Source of the DNA: Isoetes taiwanensis | Taxonomy: Eukaryota; Streptophyta; Lycopodiopsida; Isoetales; Isoetaceae | Reading direction: 5' to 3' | Assembly: GCA_021234155.1 (NCBI GenBank) | Contig: JAJEKV010000115.1 | Span: 1,348,899 to 1,412,898 of the forward strand | DNA length: 64,000 nt | Shown: piece by piece, positions 22,451 to 33,690 of the stretch | Layout of the letters: each line of letters begins with the position of its first letter | Numbering within the stretch: position 1 is the first letter of the stretch | The notes under the pieces: model-generated | What the model was told of the DNA's origin: nothing | The model's input: the letters and a program-made list of their open reading frames with translations, nothing else | Databases searched by the model: none | Translations under genes and position numbers: made by a program

Positions 22451-22838
22451 CCCATGAGCATTTAAAACCTTCTAAAATAATCTATTTTTGGATCTGTGCA
22501 ACATTTTAAAGCATTTTCTATTTTTAGACTAAAAAGCTTACCTTGAGCATCTAGAATGTTTTTTTTTTCAAGATTTATATTGTACACCTTCATTATGAAA
22601 CATTTTAGAACATTCTATTATAAGCTCTTTGCAAAATCTTAAAACCCATGAGCATTTAAAACCTTCTAAAATAATCTATTTTGGATCAGTGCAACATTTT
22701 TAAAACATTTTCTATTTTTTTAGACTAAGGCGCTTTTACCTTGAGCATCTAGAATATTTTTTTTTTTTCAGATTTATATTGTACACCTTTATTATGAAAC
22801 ATTTTAGAATATTCTATTGTCGCTTTTGCAAAATCTTA
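22451..22838. repeat. Two-copy 194-bp tandem duplication
   Basis: CCCATGAGCATTTAAAACC starts at 22451 and 22645. Both copies continue through TAATCTATTTT, GAGCATCTAGAAT, a poly-T, and CATTTTAGAA. This expansion is specific to A unit copy 2. Confidence 0.85.
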
Positions 22839-23011
22839 AAAAACTTTAAGATTTTATCAAGATTTTCTTAGATTCCCTTAGATATTATGAAGATTCCCTT
22901 AGATTCAATTAGATTTTAAGAGATTAAAGTTAGACTTGTATATTTTCCTAGATTCTCTTACAATTTATGAGATTTCATATATTCCCTTCAATTTTTCTCG
23001 ATTCCCTTACA

Positions 23012-23049
23012 TTCTAGAAATTTCTAGAACATTTTAGAACTTTCGGGAA
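23012..23049. promoter_or_regulatory. Heat-shock-element array in A unit copy 2
   Basis: Half sites in 5-bp register: TTC 23012, GAA 23017, TTC 23022, GAA 23027, TTT 23032 (one mismatch), GAA 23037, TTC 23042, GAA 23047. The register is kept although the sequence between differs from the other copies. Confidence 0.5.
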
Positions 23050-23157
23050 CATTTTGAAAGTTTCAAAACATCCTACAATATTATAGTCTATTTTATCTTA
23101 ATTAGAATATTACCCTTAAGTATATTTGAAACATAAATTTTTAATAGAATTAATGCT

Positions 23158-23211
23158 TGGTCTAGTGGTTAGAGTGGGGGTTTGGGGGGTTGAGAATCAG
23201 GGTTCGAATCC
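23158..23211 (+). ncRNA. tRNA-like Pol III promoter block, A unit copy 2
   Basis: A box TGGTCTAGTGG at 23158-23168 and a perfect B box GGTTCGAATCC at 23201-23211, followed by CCCCTAATAACATAAAA. This is the best-preserved internal promoter of the four together with copy 3. Confidence 0.7.
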
Positions 23212-23590
23212 CCCTAATAACATAAAAAAATTTAAAAGCCTTTCCTTAAGGAACGAGCATTCAATATGAGCCTTAGGATCTTAGACTCGATCAACGATCA
23301 AGATCTCACCATATAAAAGCAATATAAGCCGTAGGATCTATTACATATAATTCCCAAAGCCACGTGGACCGTAGGATGTTTCCCCAAGCCACGTGAGCCG
23401 CTTCTGGATCCGGGACCGACGGTCCAGGATCGGATCAATGCGGACCGTAGGACCCGCGGTACACATATTATATGTAAACTCCCAAGCCATCTGGGCCGTA
23501 GGATATGTCCCAAAGCCACGTGAGCCGTCGGATCTCGAACGGACGGTCGGATAAGCGCGACAAACATAAGAACATATATAGATATATATA

Positions 23591-23672
23591 TAAGATAAGA
23601 TAAGATAAGATAAGAGATAAGATAAGATAAGATAAGATAAGATATAAGATAAGATAAGATAAGATAAGATAG
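23591..23672. repeat. (GATAA)n microsatellite tail
   Basis: About 15 units of AAGAT/GATAA with small interruptions. It sits at the 3' end of A unit copy 2, where the other copies have only a short TATAGATAGATAG tail, as expected for slippage of a SINE-type simple tail. Confidence 0.85.
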
Positions 23673-24016
23673 ATAGAAAAAAGATAGATTGTTCATCCCC
23701 TATCCATAGCACAAATCGATCTTATAACAGGGCCTTACAAAAACCAGTATTTTTTCAATCATTCAAGCTTTCAATCGTTTCAGTTGTTTTTAAAAGTTTA
23801 TTGAATATTGACTTGTGTTTATTCTATATCACAATTGCAATGTCACAAGAATGTGCAATTCTATATCTACACCTTGCACACAAACATGTTTTTGATCCTG
23901 AATTTCTTTCAACCTATGCACACGACATCTCTGATATATTTTATAATTATGAATCCAGTTTATCAGTCACAGGTTTCTGCCTTATATGTTTACAAGTGCC
24001 ATTCCATTTCATTTCA

Positions 24017-26151
24017 TTTTTTTTTTTTTTTTTTTTTTTTATTATTGCAAATACGACAAGTTTGTTGGCTGTGCAAATGTGCAACTGAGCAAGGCATGTT
24101 AATCTTGTAGCCATTTCTAAGGCAAAAATCCTTTAGGAGGCATGGCAATGATGCAGGGTGTGCAATTATGATTTGTTGTAAACCGTGTCATATACCATGA
24201 AGGCCTAAATATGGCCATTTCATTTATTACATTTGTAGCACATTTACCATTAGGAAATGTTGGAATGATCTTGGAGTGCAAGTTCACATCTTGGTAAGCA
24301 ATTTTGTTTGGCAAGCAAGAATCGAGCAAGGCATGCTTGGTTGAGTAACTGAGCAACATGCCTTTGGGTATATTCAAGGGCAAAGGTCATCTAGAAAGAT
24401 ATGTTTGCTTATTCCAAATTCCTAGTTATGGGATATTATTATGCAAGTCTAATGATGAACTTAGAAAAGGAAAAAAGTTTTTTTCTAATATTATGTTAAA
24501 GCATATACATGCACCTTTTTTTTAAAATGCATGTTGGACATGTAAAGATCAACATGCAAGTGTTGCATGCAACTTTTAATATCAAGAGGTTTATGAAACG
24601 TGGGTTTTCTATTGCAATTTGCTCTCATAAAAAAATGATGTTAAATGGTAAACGTGAGCTCTCTATTTTTGCTATTGGAATACAAGGTAAAAGATTAGGG
24701 CTGGTATACCTAAAAATATGCTCAAGAAGTTGAGAACTTGAGAAGCGGGAGAGATTTCGCTTCCCATTCGAAGACCAATGCACGAGCATTTTACTTTGAT
24801 AGAAGCCCTGGGCGGTCGATAGAAGCAATATGAAGCGGTGAGGAATGTCTTTTACAGGAGTGCTTGTGTGAAACAAAGGGACTTCCCGGCATTTAGCATT
24901 TGGCGACATGAAGTTCATCTATCTCTACTCAAATTTGGTGTTTTATCACCTTTTGCATACAAGGTAGATATTTGTTAATTTTCCGAAGACACCGGAAAGA
25001 GATTGAAAGATGCTTTTTGTTCAACTCAAGAGTTGGGTTCACATGAGCAATATTTCATCTTTATTTGTATATTTTATACCTACGCTCGTAGCGAGGGTTA
25101 CATACCCAAAATGCGGGAAGGAGTTTACAAGCTTGGCGTGATATCGCATCTGCATCTCCTCAAAATGGGTACTCAAATAATGGGCGATTCCATACAACGG
25201 TTCTTCTTTAACAATATGATAGTTTCCTTCTTTTAGAAAGTTTCGACTTCATACTTAAGATGCAATACATGCAAATTATTGGTTTAGCAGATCTGCAAAT
25301 GCAAATACTAGGTAGTTGCATGCTGCTGTTTAAAGAAGTATAACTCTAGCAGATGCTTTATTTTGTTTTATTTTTGAACAAAAGAACACATATGTGCATT
25401 ATGATCTTGTTCTATTGACTAAAACCATGTGGTAAATGTAGTATAAGATGAATCCATCAATTCTGAGATAGATGTCTAGGCGGTTGCCTTTTTTTCTCCT
25501 TTCATTCTTTTTTAGCTTTTTCTAATGGCGGGGGCAAGAGGCACAATGGGTAATCAGCGAAGAGCTGAAAATCCCAATGTACCTTTTGGCCCTTGCCCTG
25601 ATACCGTTTTTACGCTAACAGGGTATTGATTGGCTGCAGGTACGGGATTTTCTTCCCATTGTTCCTTTTGCTTTTGTAGTTGGACTAGGCTTCAAGAATG
25701 ATGGAGATTTGGAAGAGACTATAGCTGACAAAAACAGATTTAAAAACTGGTTATTTATGTCAAGTTTTATTTCTAGAGTGCTTTTGTACTTCTGAATTTC
25801 AAAACATGAAATATGATAGAAGATATTTGGGTTAAAAGATCTATTTTCTTCTTTAAAGATATGATATGATTCAAGGTATGATATAATACGTTGATAAAGG
25901 TCTAAAAGATGGAATTCTTCTTTCTGGCTCTGTCTGACTAAATATATGGAAAAGAATTTCAGACTCATATTGCATATGCTTTAATTTTTAGTCATTGATC
26001 AATGGTCTTCATATTACTTAGGCTTTGGAGAAAGAGGTACTAGTCTAGACTGGCTTGTTCAGTTTAGATATTAGGATGATAAAACTACCAAGGGATTGGC
26101 CAAGGGTAGATCTTTGTCTAAAAGTTATGCTAGTTCATTTTTTTTTTTAGA
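24017..26151 (-). mobile_element. B repeat copy 1, probable retroposon with poly-T edge
   Basis: The left edge is a run of 24 T (24017-24040), i.e. a poly-A tail read on the minus strand. CATTTCATTTCA flanks the block at 24005-24016 and again at 26152-26163, a 12-bp direct repeat directly against both ends, as expected of target-primed reverse transcription. The interior matches 28411-30580. The longest frames (for example 24509-24733) do not match a protein I know, so it could be a processed pseudogene or a truncated LINE. Confidence 0.55.
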
Positions 26152-26266
26152 CATTTCATTTCACTAGGGATACCTGGTGATGCCTCTCATCCTTTGCTTT
26201 AAATGATTTTGAAGATCAAACACTCATTGCATGTGAGGCTGGTTATATTTGTGCAGATTGCATATG

Positions 26267-27963
26267 GGGTGTAAATATGGTAATGCTACCCAAAAAAACG
26301 CGAAAGCACTTAGCACTTAAAGCACTTTTCATCACAAGACGCCAAAAGTCATGCCGTAAATGCTTCCTCGCACTTTTGTTCTTGGCTAAGTTAGATTAAT
26401 AATTATCACCTCCGATACTCTCCAATCTTTTGCATTTTGATGCCATGTAATGTCAAAATTTTTTTTTTTTGAGATACATTACATGGCGGTTCGATGTTGG
26501 ATTGGTTTCAATAGAGTATGGAGAAAGTTAGAGAAAAAATAACAAACAAAGAAGATTTGGTTGTCTGTTCAAAAAGAAGTAATGGAATTGCAAGGATAAA
26601 ACTAAGAAGTAATGGAATTGCATGAATAGTATTAAGATTGTTTTAATACAAAGACGGAATTGCAAGAATGTATTAAGATTGCTTTGATACAAAAGGATCT
26701 CAAAACTCTGATTAACAAAGCTTGATCAATAATGTAAATGACGAAATGTGAATGCACGCAAGACTACTCACAACAATATAGAACAACAATGATCATATAA
26801 AAGACAATGTTAACCCACTATTAGTGAAAATTGACCAACTTTGAGAGGTCATTTCTCCCGCATCCAAGCTCAGATTTAATTGATTTAAACTGCAAAAGAA
26901 AGGCCATAGTGTCTACTTTTAGATGCAGGTAAAATCATCAAAAATTATTCATTAAAACTCAAGATATCAAATTCTGAGTTTTGGTATATTTCTGTGACAA
27001 AAAATCAGAACCTGTAACAAAAAATCAGAACTTTGAGAGATTGTTTCTCACTCCTCATAGCTCAGATTTGAGTGATTTAAATTGCAAGAGAAAGTGCTAA
27101 GTGTCTAGTTTTAAATGCATGTGAGATCACTCAAAACCGATCAGCACCACTCAAGATATTAAAGTCTGAATTTTGTATATTCTTGTGATATCAATTTCTG
27201 CACCCACTGTAACAGAAAATCAGCCAAGTTTGAGAGGCTATTTCTCACTCCTCGAGATCGGATTTGTGTGATTTTGATTGCAAAAGAAAGAGACCGAAGT
27301 ATACTTCTAGATCAAAATGAAATCGCTCCAAATAGATTGGTAGAACTCAAGATATCAATGTCTGAGTGCTCGTCAATTTTCCCATTTGGGGAAAAAAAAT
27401 AACGTAGATCTAGGATACAACATTAGAGATGCATAATACATTGAAAGAATGGAACAAAATACTTAAGAAAACAAAGAGTAATCAGATTGTCTCTTCTCAC
27501 TTGATTTGAATCCTAAAAAGCTTCTTCCGGTTAAATGGATGCTTTCAAGAGAGCTGCCCACAATTCAATCTCCAATGCAACAGAGATTGAATTATCAATC
27601 TAAATCAAATTGCAATAAAACATTGTTAATTCACCTATGATTTCTATGCCGATTTGAACTCTAATTTGTGTTCTTATCTTGCATTGAAAAAGAGAAACTC
27701 CATCAATCTTGTCCCGCCAATGGAGTTCCCGCCAATGGAGTTCCCCCTTGAAGATCCTCTTCGATCCTTACCATTTTCAGGAGATCTCCACCACGGGATC
27801 ATCCATCTCATCGATCCTTACCTCCGGAATGATCCATCCTATTTCTGGAGTAACAACCCCCCGAGGTCGTTGAATGAAAAAGCACTCGAGGGTAAAGCAC
27901 CTAAAGCACTTAAAGCACTTGTCCGGATAGTGCTTTTTGGGTAGCATTACCATATTTACACCC
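26267..27963. mobile_element. 1.7-kb terminal-inverted-repeat element
   Basis: A perfect 25-bp terminal inverted repeat starts GGGTGTAAATATGG at 26267 and ends as its reverse complement at 27963. Both ends are followed by TATG (26263-26266 and 27964-27967), a candidate 4-bp target duplication. Just inside each end lie repeats of AAGCACTT (or AAGTGCTT), a typical subterminal transposase-binding layout. The interior holds three tandem copies of a unit of about 195 bp and no transposase, so it is non-autonomous. GGG termini with a 4-bp duplication do not fit the common plant superfamilies cleanly. Confidence 0.8.
26826..27400. repeat. Three tandem units of about 195 bp inside the TIR element
   Basis: The landmark TTTGAGAG recurs at about 26840, 27032 and 27229. 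Each is followed by a TTTCTC phrase, a CAGATTT or CGGATTT, GATT...TGCAA(A/G)AGAAAG and ACTCAAGATAT. The units differ by about a fifth of positions, so the amplification is old. Confidence 0.85.
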
Positions 27964-28410
27964 TATGAGGCATTGCCTCACGTGGAACAAACAGTTGGAC
28001 ACTGTGAGTTATATAAGAAGCAGAGTGAAATGTCAATGCTTACATTATTGTACCATGCTTTATAATGTATTCTGGTTAGCTTTACAATTTTCAACTAGCC
28101 ATGAGGCTTGACACTATACTTATGCCAGTTGGCTCTATCGTTGTCTACTTTACATATGCCAGTTGGCTGCCAGGTGGCTATATAATTATGTCAATATGAC
28201 AGCACACGACAGCACAGTGGTGCTCTAGTTGGTGCTCTAGTTTCCACAAACTCCATTAACAAGGTATATTCTAAATCTAGAATCTCCTTCTGCTTTAAAT
28301 TATGGGATGAGGCTTAACCCCTGCTGTGGCAGTGGGGGTTAGCTCTCCCCATGGTCACGGATTGATAGTATCAAGGTGTGTTTACCCTCATTCCACGGTA
28401 GGTGGTAGGG

Positions 28411-30580
28411 TTTTTTTTATTATTGCAAATACGACAAGTTTGTTGGCTGTGCAAATGTGCAACTGAGCAAGGCATGTTAATCTTGTAGCCATTTCTAAGG
28501 CAAAAATCCTTTAGGAGGCATGGCAATGATGCAGGGTGTGCAATTATGATTTGTTGTAAACCGTGTCATATACCATGAAGGCCTAAATATGGCCATTTCA
28601 TTTATTACATTTGTAGCACATTTACCATTAGGAAATGTTGGAATGATCTTGGAGTGCAAGTTCACATCTTGGTAAATTCAAGGGCAATTATGGCAATTTT
28701 GCTGGCGTGCAACTGAGCAAGGCATGCTTGGTTGAGTAACTGAGCAACATGCCTTTGGGTATATTCAAGGGCAAAGGTCATCTAGAAAGATATGTTTGCT
28801 TATTCCAAATTCCTAGTTATGGGATATTATTATGCAAGTCTAATGATGAACTTAGAAAAGGAAAAAAGTTTTTTTCTAATATTATGTTAAAGCATATACA
28901 TGCATCTTTTTTTTAAAATGCATGTTGGACATGTAAAGATCAACATGCAAGTGTTGCATGCAACTTTTAATATCAAGAGGTTTATGAAACGTGGGTTTTC
29001 TATTGCAATTTGCTCTCATAAAAAAATGATGTTAAATGGTAAACGTGAGCTCTCTATTTTTGCTATTGGAATACAAGGTAAAAGATTAGGGCTGAGCGTA
29101 TACCCTAAAAATATGCTCGTAGTTGAGAACTTGAGAAGCGGCTGAGAGATTTCCGGCTTCCCATTCTGTGAAGACCAATGCCTGAGCATTTTACTTTGAT
29201 AGAAGCGCTCTGGAGCAGATTCTGATAGAAGCAATATGAAGCAGGTGAGGAATGTCTTTACCTGGGAGTGCTTGTGTGAAACAAAGGGACTTCAGGGCAT
29301 TTGGCAGCCGAAAACATGAAGTTCATCTATCTCTACTCAAATTTCAGTGTTTTATCCTGCCTGCATACAAGGTAGATATTTGTTAATTTTCTGAAGACAC
29401 CCGAAAGAGATTGAAAGATGTTTTTGTTTTGTTCAACTCAAGAGCTGGGTTCACATGAGCAATGTCTCATCTTTATTTGGATATTTTATACCTACGTTCT
29501 GTAGCAGGGTTACATACCGAAATGCCAGAAGGAGTTTACAAGCTTGGCAGATACTGCATCTGCATCTCCTCAAAATGGGTACTCAAATAATGGGCGATTC
29601 CATACAACAGGTTCTTACGAACAATATGATAGTTTCCTTCTTTTAGAAAGTTTCTGACTTCATACTTAAGATGCAATACATGCAAATTATTGGTTTAGCA
29701 GATCTGCAAATGCAAATACTAGGTAGTTGCATGCTGCTGTTTAAAGAAGTATAACTCTAGCAGATGCTTTATTTTGTTTTATTTTTGAACAAAAGAACAC
29801 ATATGTGCATTATGATCTTGTTCTATTGACTAAAACCATGTGGTAAATGTAGTATAAGATGAATCCATCAATTGCAGATAGATGTCTAGGCAGTTGCCTT
29901 TTTCTCCTTTCATTCTTTTAGCTTTTTCTAACTGGCAGGGCAAGAGGCACAATGGGTAATCAGCGAAGAGCTGAAAATCCCAATGTACCTTTTGGCCCTT
30001 GCCCTGATACCGTTTTTACGCTTATGAGGTATTGATTGGTGCGTGTACGGGATTTTCTTCCCATTGTTCCTTTTGCTTTTGTAGTTGGACTAGGCTTCAA
30101 GAATGATGGAGATTTGAAGAGACTATAGTCAAAAATGGAAAAAAGCTTGGTGTCAAGTTTTCATCTAAAGGACAAAAACAGATTTAAAAACATGAAATAT
30201 GATAGAAGATATTTATGTCAAGTTTTATTTCTAGAGTGCTTTTTCAAGTATGATATAATCAATTTCAAAACATGAAATATGATAGAAGATATTTGGGTTA
30301 AAAGATCTATTTTCTTCTTTAAAGATATGATATGATTCAAGGTATGATATAATACGCTGATAAAGGTCTAAAAGATGGAATTCTTCTTTTCCGCCTCATT
30401 CGACTAAATATATGGAAAAGAATTTCGCACTCATATTGCATATGCTTTAATTTTTAGTCATTGATCAATGGTCTTCATATTACTTAGGCTTTGGAGAAAG
30501 AGGTACTAGTCTAGACCGGCTTGTTTGTTAGGCAAACTAGAGCTATTAAATTTAGATATTAGGATGATAAAACTGTTAAG
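28411..30580 (-). repeat. B repeat copy 2
   Basis: Begins with a poly-T of 8 before ATTATTGCAAATACGAC and follows copy 1 to TTAGATATTAGGATGATAAAACT. It has a local duplication near 30120-30290 (AACATGAAATATGATAGAAGATATTT occurs twice) and carries CAG/CTG at many places where copy 1 has CG. No clear flanking duplication was found for this copy. Confidence 0.85.
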
Positions 30581-31295
30581 GGAGCTCATGTTATATGTGA
30601 CTAAGAGAAGCAACCAACATGGACTAAAATCTCGATCTAGACATCGACTAACTTGCCTCTTTAAATTCAAGAATTGAAAAAAATACAAGACAATTATTTG
30701 GATCATGCTCTCATAATATGCCCGTGATATGTGCAAATATATACATGTACTCACTTTCGAACATGAATAAAAGAACGTCGATCATTTGGAACATAGATCT
30801 AAAAAATGGGAATCCCTTTGAGACATATCAGTCTATTAACTTATATCATTCTTGACTACTATGATGAAAAATAGTCGACCGAAGTGTTTCAATTTGAATT
30901 TGTGAAAATTATGGTGGATTTGATCCAAATTGCAGCTTATTGCTTTACAAGGAAATGTATAGCGAGGAGAATCTTCAAATGAGTGCACAATCCCTATTGA
31001 TCTTATATTGTTAACATATGCCTGTGGAACTCGGGCACTATTATTATTAATCTCATATGTACAAATATAGTCGTCACATGGATGCAAAACGATAGTTGCA
31101 CAAGACAAAATTTGAACTTACAACTCTCACTAGTTGCAAGCCATATATCTTTGCCAAGTGCGCTACCTATTTTCCATTGTGATATTCTCTTGCATCTTTC
31201 TCATATGTGCAATAGCTTCTAGGAGGTTCTAGAATATTTCAAGATGTCATCCGTTGGAATGGCATGATCTGGACAATTGCTTTGGATATACATAT
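30581..31295. other. Intergenic with a SINE-like fragment
   Basis: No gene. The only structured part is the tRNA-like block at 31108-31165. Confidence 0.4.
31108..31165 (-). mobile_element. tRNA-derived SINE-like head (minus strand)
   Basis: On the minus strand TAGCGCACTTGG (31165-31154) fits the A box with one mismatch and AGTTCAAATTT (31118-31108) fits the B box with mismatches, about 36 nt apart. The downstream phrase TTGTCTTGTGCAAC is of the kind seen in plant SINE bodies. The 3' end is not defined. Confidence 0.4.
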
Positions 31296-31956
31296 ACAAG
31301 AAATTTAATCCGTCCTACGGTGCATGTTCGAGTTTTAGCATGTTCCTACGTGCAAGTCCTTGTAAAAGAATATCTTGAGAATGCTCTAAATTCATAGATT
31401 CTCTAAGATTCTACCAAGTTCTCTTAGAGGGTTCGTGAGCATTTCTCTGAATTTTATCTAGATTCCATTAAATTTCCCTAGATTCTCCAAGATTCTATGA
31501 AGATCCCCTTAGATTCTCTTAGATTCATTTAGATTTTATCAGATTGCCCTTAGATTCAAAGAGATCCTATAAAGCTTCCCTTAGATACTCTAAGATTTCA
31601 TCAACATTTTCTTAGATTCCCTTAGATTTTATGAAGATTCCTTTAGATCCTCCAGATTTTAAGAGATTCCCCTAGGCTTGTAAATATTTTCCTAGATTCT
31701 CTTACATTTTATAAGATTTTCTTACATTCTATTAGATTCTTCCGATTCCTTTTTTTCGGAACTTTTTTAGAACATTCTAAGACTTCGGAACATTCTAAGA
31801 CTTTCAATATATTCTCGAACTTTCGAGTATTTCCCTAGATTTCCTTACATTCCCGTAGATTCCCCTACATTCTAGAACATTCTAAAACGTATTAGAACAA
31901 TTTGGAACTTTCTGGAAGAATTTTCTTAGGTCCCCCCTAGATTCTCTTATGCTCTA

Positions 31957-32029
31957 GAACTTTCTAGAAGATTCTAGAACTTTCTAGAGCCTTCCAGAAC
32001 ATTCTAGAACCTTCTTGAACTAGCTAGAA
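31957..32029. promoter_or_regulatory. Longest heat-shock-element array (A unit copy 3)
   Basis: From 31957 every fifth base opens a GAA or TTC half site, alternating over 15 positions with two departures: GAG at 31987 and AGC at 32022. Core positions are GAA 31957, 31967, 31977, 31997, 32007, 32017, 32027 and TTC 31962, 31972, 31982, 31992, 32002, 32012. A phased run this long is rare by chance. Confidence 0.6.
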
Positions 32030-32108
32030 TGTTATAGTCTATTTTATCTTAATGGGAACACTACCCTTAAGTATATGTGAAACATAAGTTACTCATAGAA
32101 TTAATGCT

Positions 32109-32162
32109 TGGTCTAGTGGTTCGAATGGGGGGCTGAGGGGTCAATGGCCTGGGTTCGAATCC
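32109..32162 (+). ncRNA. tRNA-like Pol III promoter block, A unit copy 3
   Basis: A box TGGTCTAGTGG (32109-32119) and perfect B box GGTTCGAATCC (32152-32162), with the same spacing as in copy 2. Confidence 0.7.
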
Positions 32163-32499
32163 CCCACACAACATAAAAGTTTTAAAAGCCTTTTCCTAAG
32201 GGATGAGCATTCAACTTGGGCCGTAGGATCTTGGACCCGATTAAGGGTCGAGATCTCACGCAACATGAGCCATAGGATCTATTACATATAATTTCCAAAG
32301 TCATGTGCACCGTCGGTCAGGATCAGATCAACCTGGACCGTAGGATCGCGTCTATCTGCGGATTATATATAAACTCCCAAGCCATCCGGGCTGTAGGATA
32401 CGCCCCAAAGCCACGAGAGCCCGTCGGATCTCGAACGGACTGATCAGGATAAGCTGGCTTGACAAACATAAGAACATAGATAGATAGAAAAGATAATGT

Positions 32500-33690
32500 A
32501 CAAGAAATTTAATCGTCCTACTTGCATGTTCGAAATTTTAACATGTTCCCACGTGCGAGTTCTTGTAAAAGAATCTCTTGATAGATTCTCTAAGGTTCTA
32601 TCAAGGTTCTCTTAGAGGGTTCGTGAGCATTTCTCTAAATTTTATAAGATTCCCTCTAGATTCTATTAGATTTCCCTAGATTCTCCAAGATTCTACGAAG
32701 ATCCCCTTAGATTCATTTGGATTTTATGATATTGCCCTAGGTTCCGATTCTATAAAGATTCCCTTAGATACTCTAAGATTTCATCAACATTTTCTTAGAT
32801 TCCCTTAGATTTTATGAAGATTCCTTTAGAACCCTCTAGATTTTAAGAGATTCCCCTAGGCTTGTAAATATTTTCCTAGATTCTTTTACATTTCTAGTTT
32901 TCTTACATTTATTAAATTCTTAGTTCCTTTTGTTCTATAACTTTTTAGAACATTCTAATTTCTGGAACATTCTAAGACTTTCTCCAATATATTCTAGAAA
33001 TTTCTGGAGTATTTCCTAGATTTCTTTACATTCGTAGATTCCCTACATTTCTAGAACATTCTAAAACTTATTAGAACAATTTGGAACTTTCACGGAAGGA
33101 ATTTTCTTAGATCCCCTAGATCTTATGTTTCTAGAACTTTCTAGAAGATTCTAGAACTTTCGACCCTCCGGACATTCTGAACCTTCTTGAACTAGCTAGA
33201 ATGTTATAGTCTATTTTATCTTAATGGAACATTACCCTTAAGTATATTTGAAACATGAATTGTTCATGGAATAATGCTTGGTCTAGTGGTTAGAATGAGG
33301 GTTGGGAGGTCAATGGCGAGGTTGAATCCCCACTAACATAAAAAATTTTAAAAGCCTTTTCCTAAGGATGAGCATTCCAACTTGGGCGTGGGATCTTGGA
33401 CTTCGATCAAGATTCGAGATCTCATGACATAATTATGGGATCTGTACATATAATTCCCAAAGTCATGTGCAAGTAGGATGTGTCCCAAAGCGTGGCCAGA
33501 GTGGGATCTGGGGGCGACGATGGGATCAAATCAGCACGCGGACGTAGGATGGCGTCTATCACGGTATATATAGCTCAGACCATGCGGGCGGTAGGATCTG
33601 CGATCCCAAAGCCGATAGGCATTTGGGATCTCAGCGAGACTGTCGGATAGCCCGACAAAACACCAGAACATATATAGAGTATAGAGGAGA
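32500..33690 (+). repeat. A unit, copy 4
   Basis: Tandem partner of copy 3, the most diverged of the four, with many small indels towards its 3' end. Heat-shock-like array at 33129-33161 (seven half sites in 5-bp register). tRNA-like block at 33279-33329 with intact A box, but the B box reads GGTTGAATCC (one base lost). Short AGATATAGAG tail. Confidence 0.8.

Larger units (their letters stand above)
22292..23690 (+). repeat. A unit, copy 2
   Basis: Head-to-tail partner of copy 1, starting ACAAGAAAATTAATGC. It has an extra internal tandem duplication (22451-22838), a heat-shock-like array at 23012-23049, a tRNA-like block with both boxes intact (23158-23211), the GCCGTAGGATC/CACGTG body, and an expanded GATAA simple-repeat tail. 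Confidence 0.8.
31296..32499 (+). repeat. A unit, copy 3
   Basis: 1204 bp, nearly the same as copy 1, joined head to tail to copy 4. It keeps CTGG/CCAG/CAGG at several places where copy 1 has CG-type sequence. It contains the longest heat-shock-like array (31957-32029) and a perfect B box. Confidence 0.85.

Noticed and set aside
23298-23712. Minus-strand open frames full of Leu-Ser-Tyr-Ile repeats
   Set aside because: They are translations of the (GATAA)n microsatellite, not genes.
24509-24733. Conserved open frame shared by both B copies (also 28900-29145)
   Set aside because: The shared frame follows from the DNA duplication. The frames diverge at the first CWG lesions and show no recognisable domain.
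27654-27944. 96-codon frame with a repeated PPMEFP phrase
   Set aside because: It lies inside the TIR element, comes from a short GC-rich tandem (CCGCCAATGGAGTTC twice), and runs into the subterminal AAGCACTT repeats.
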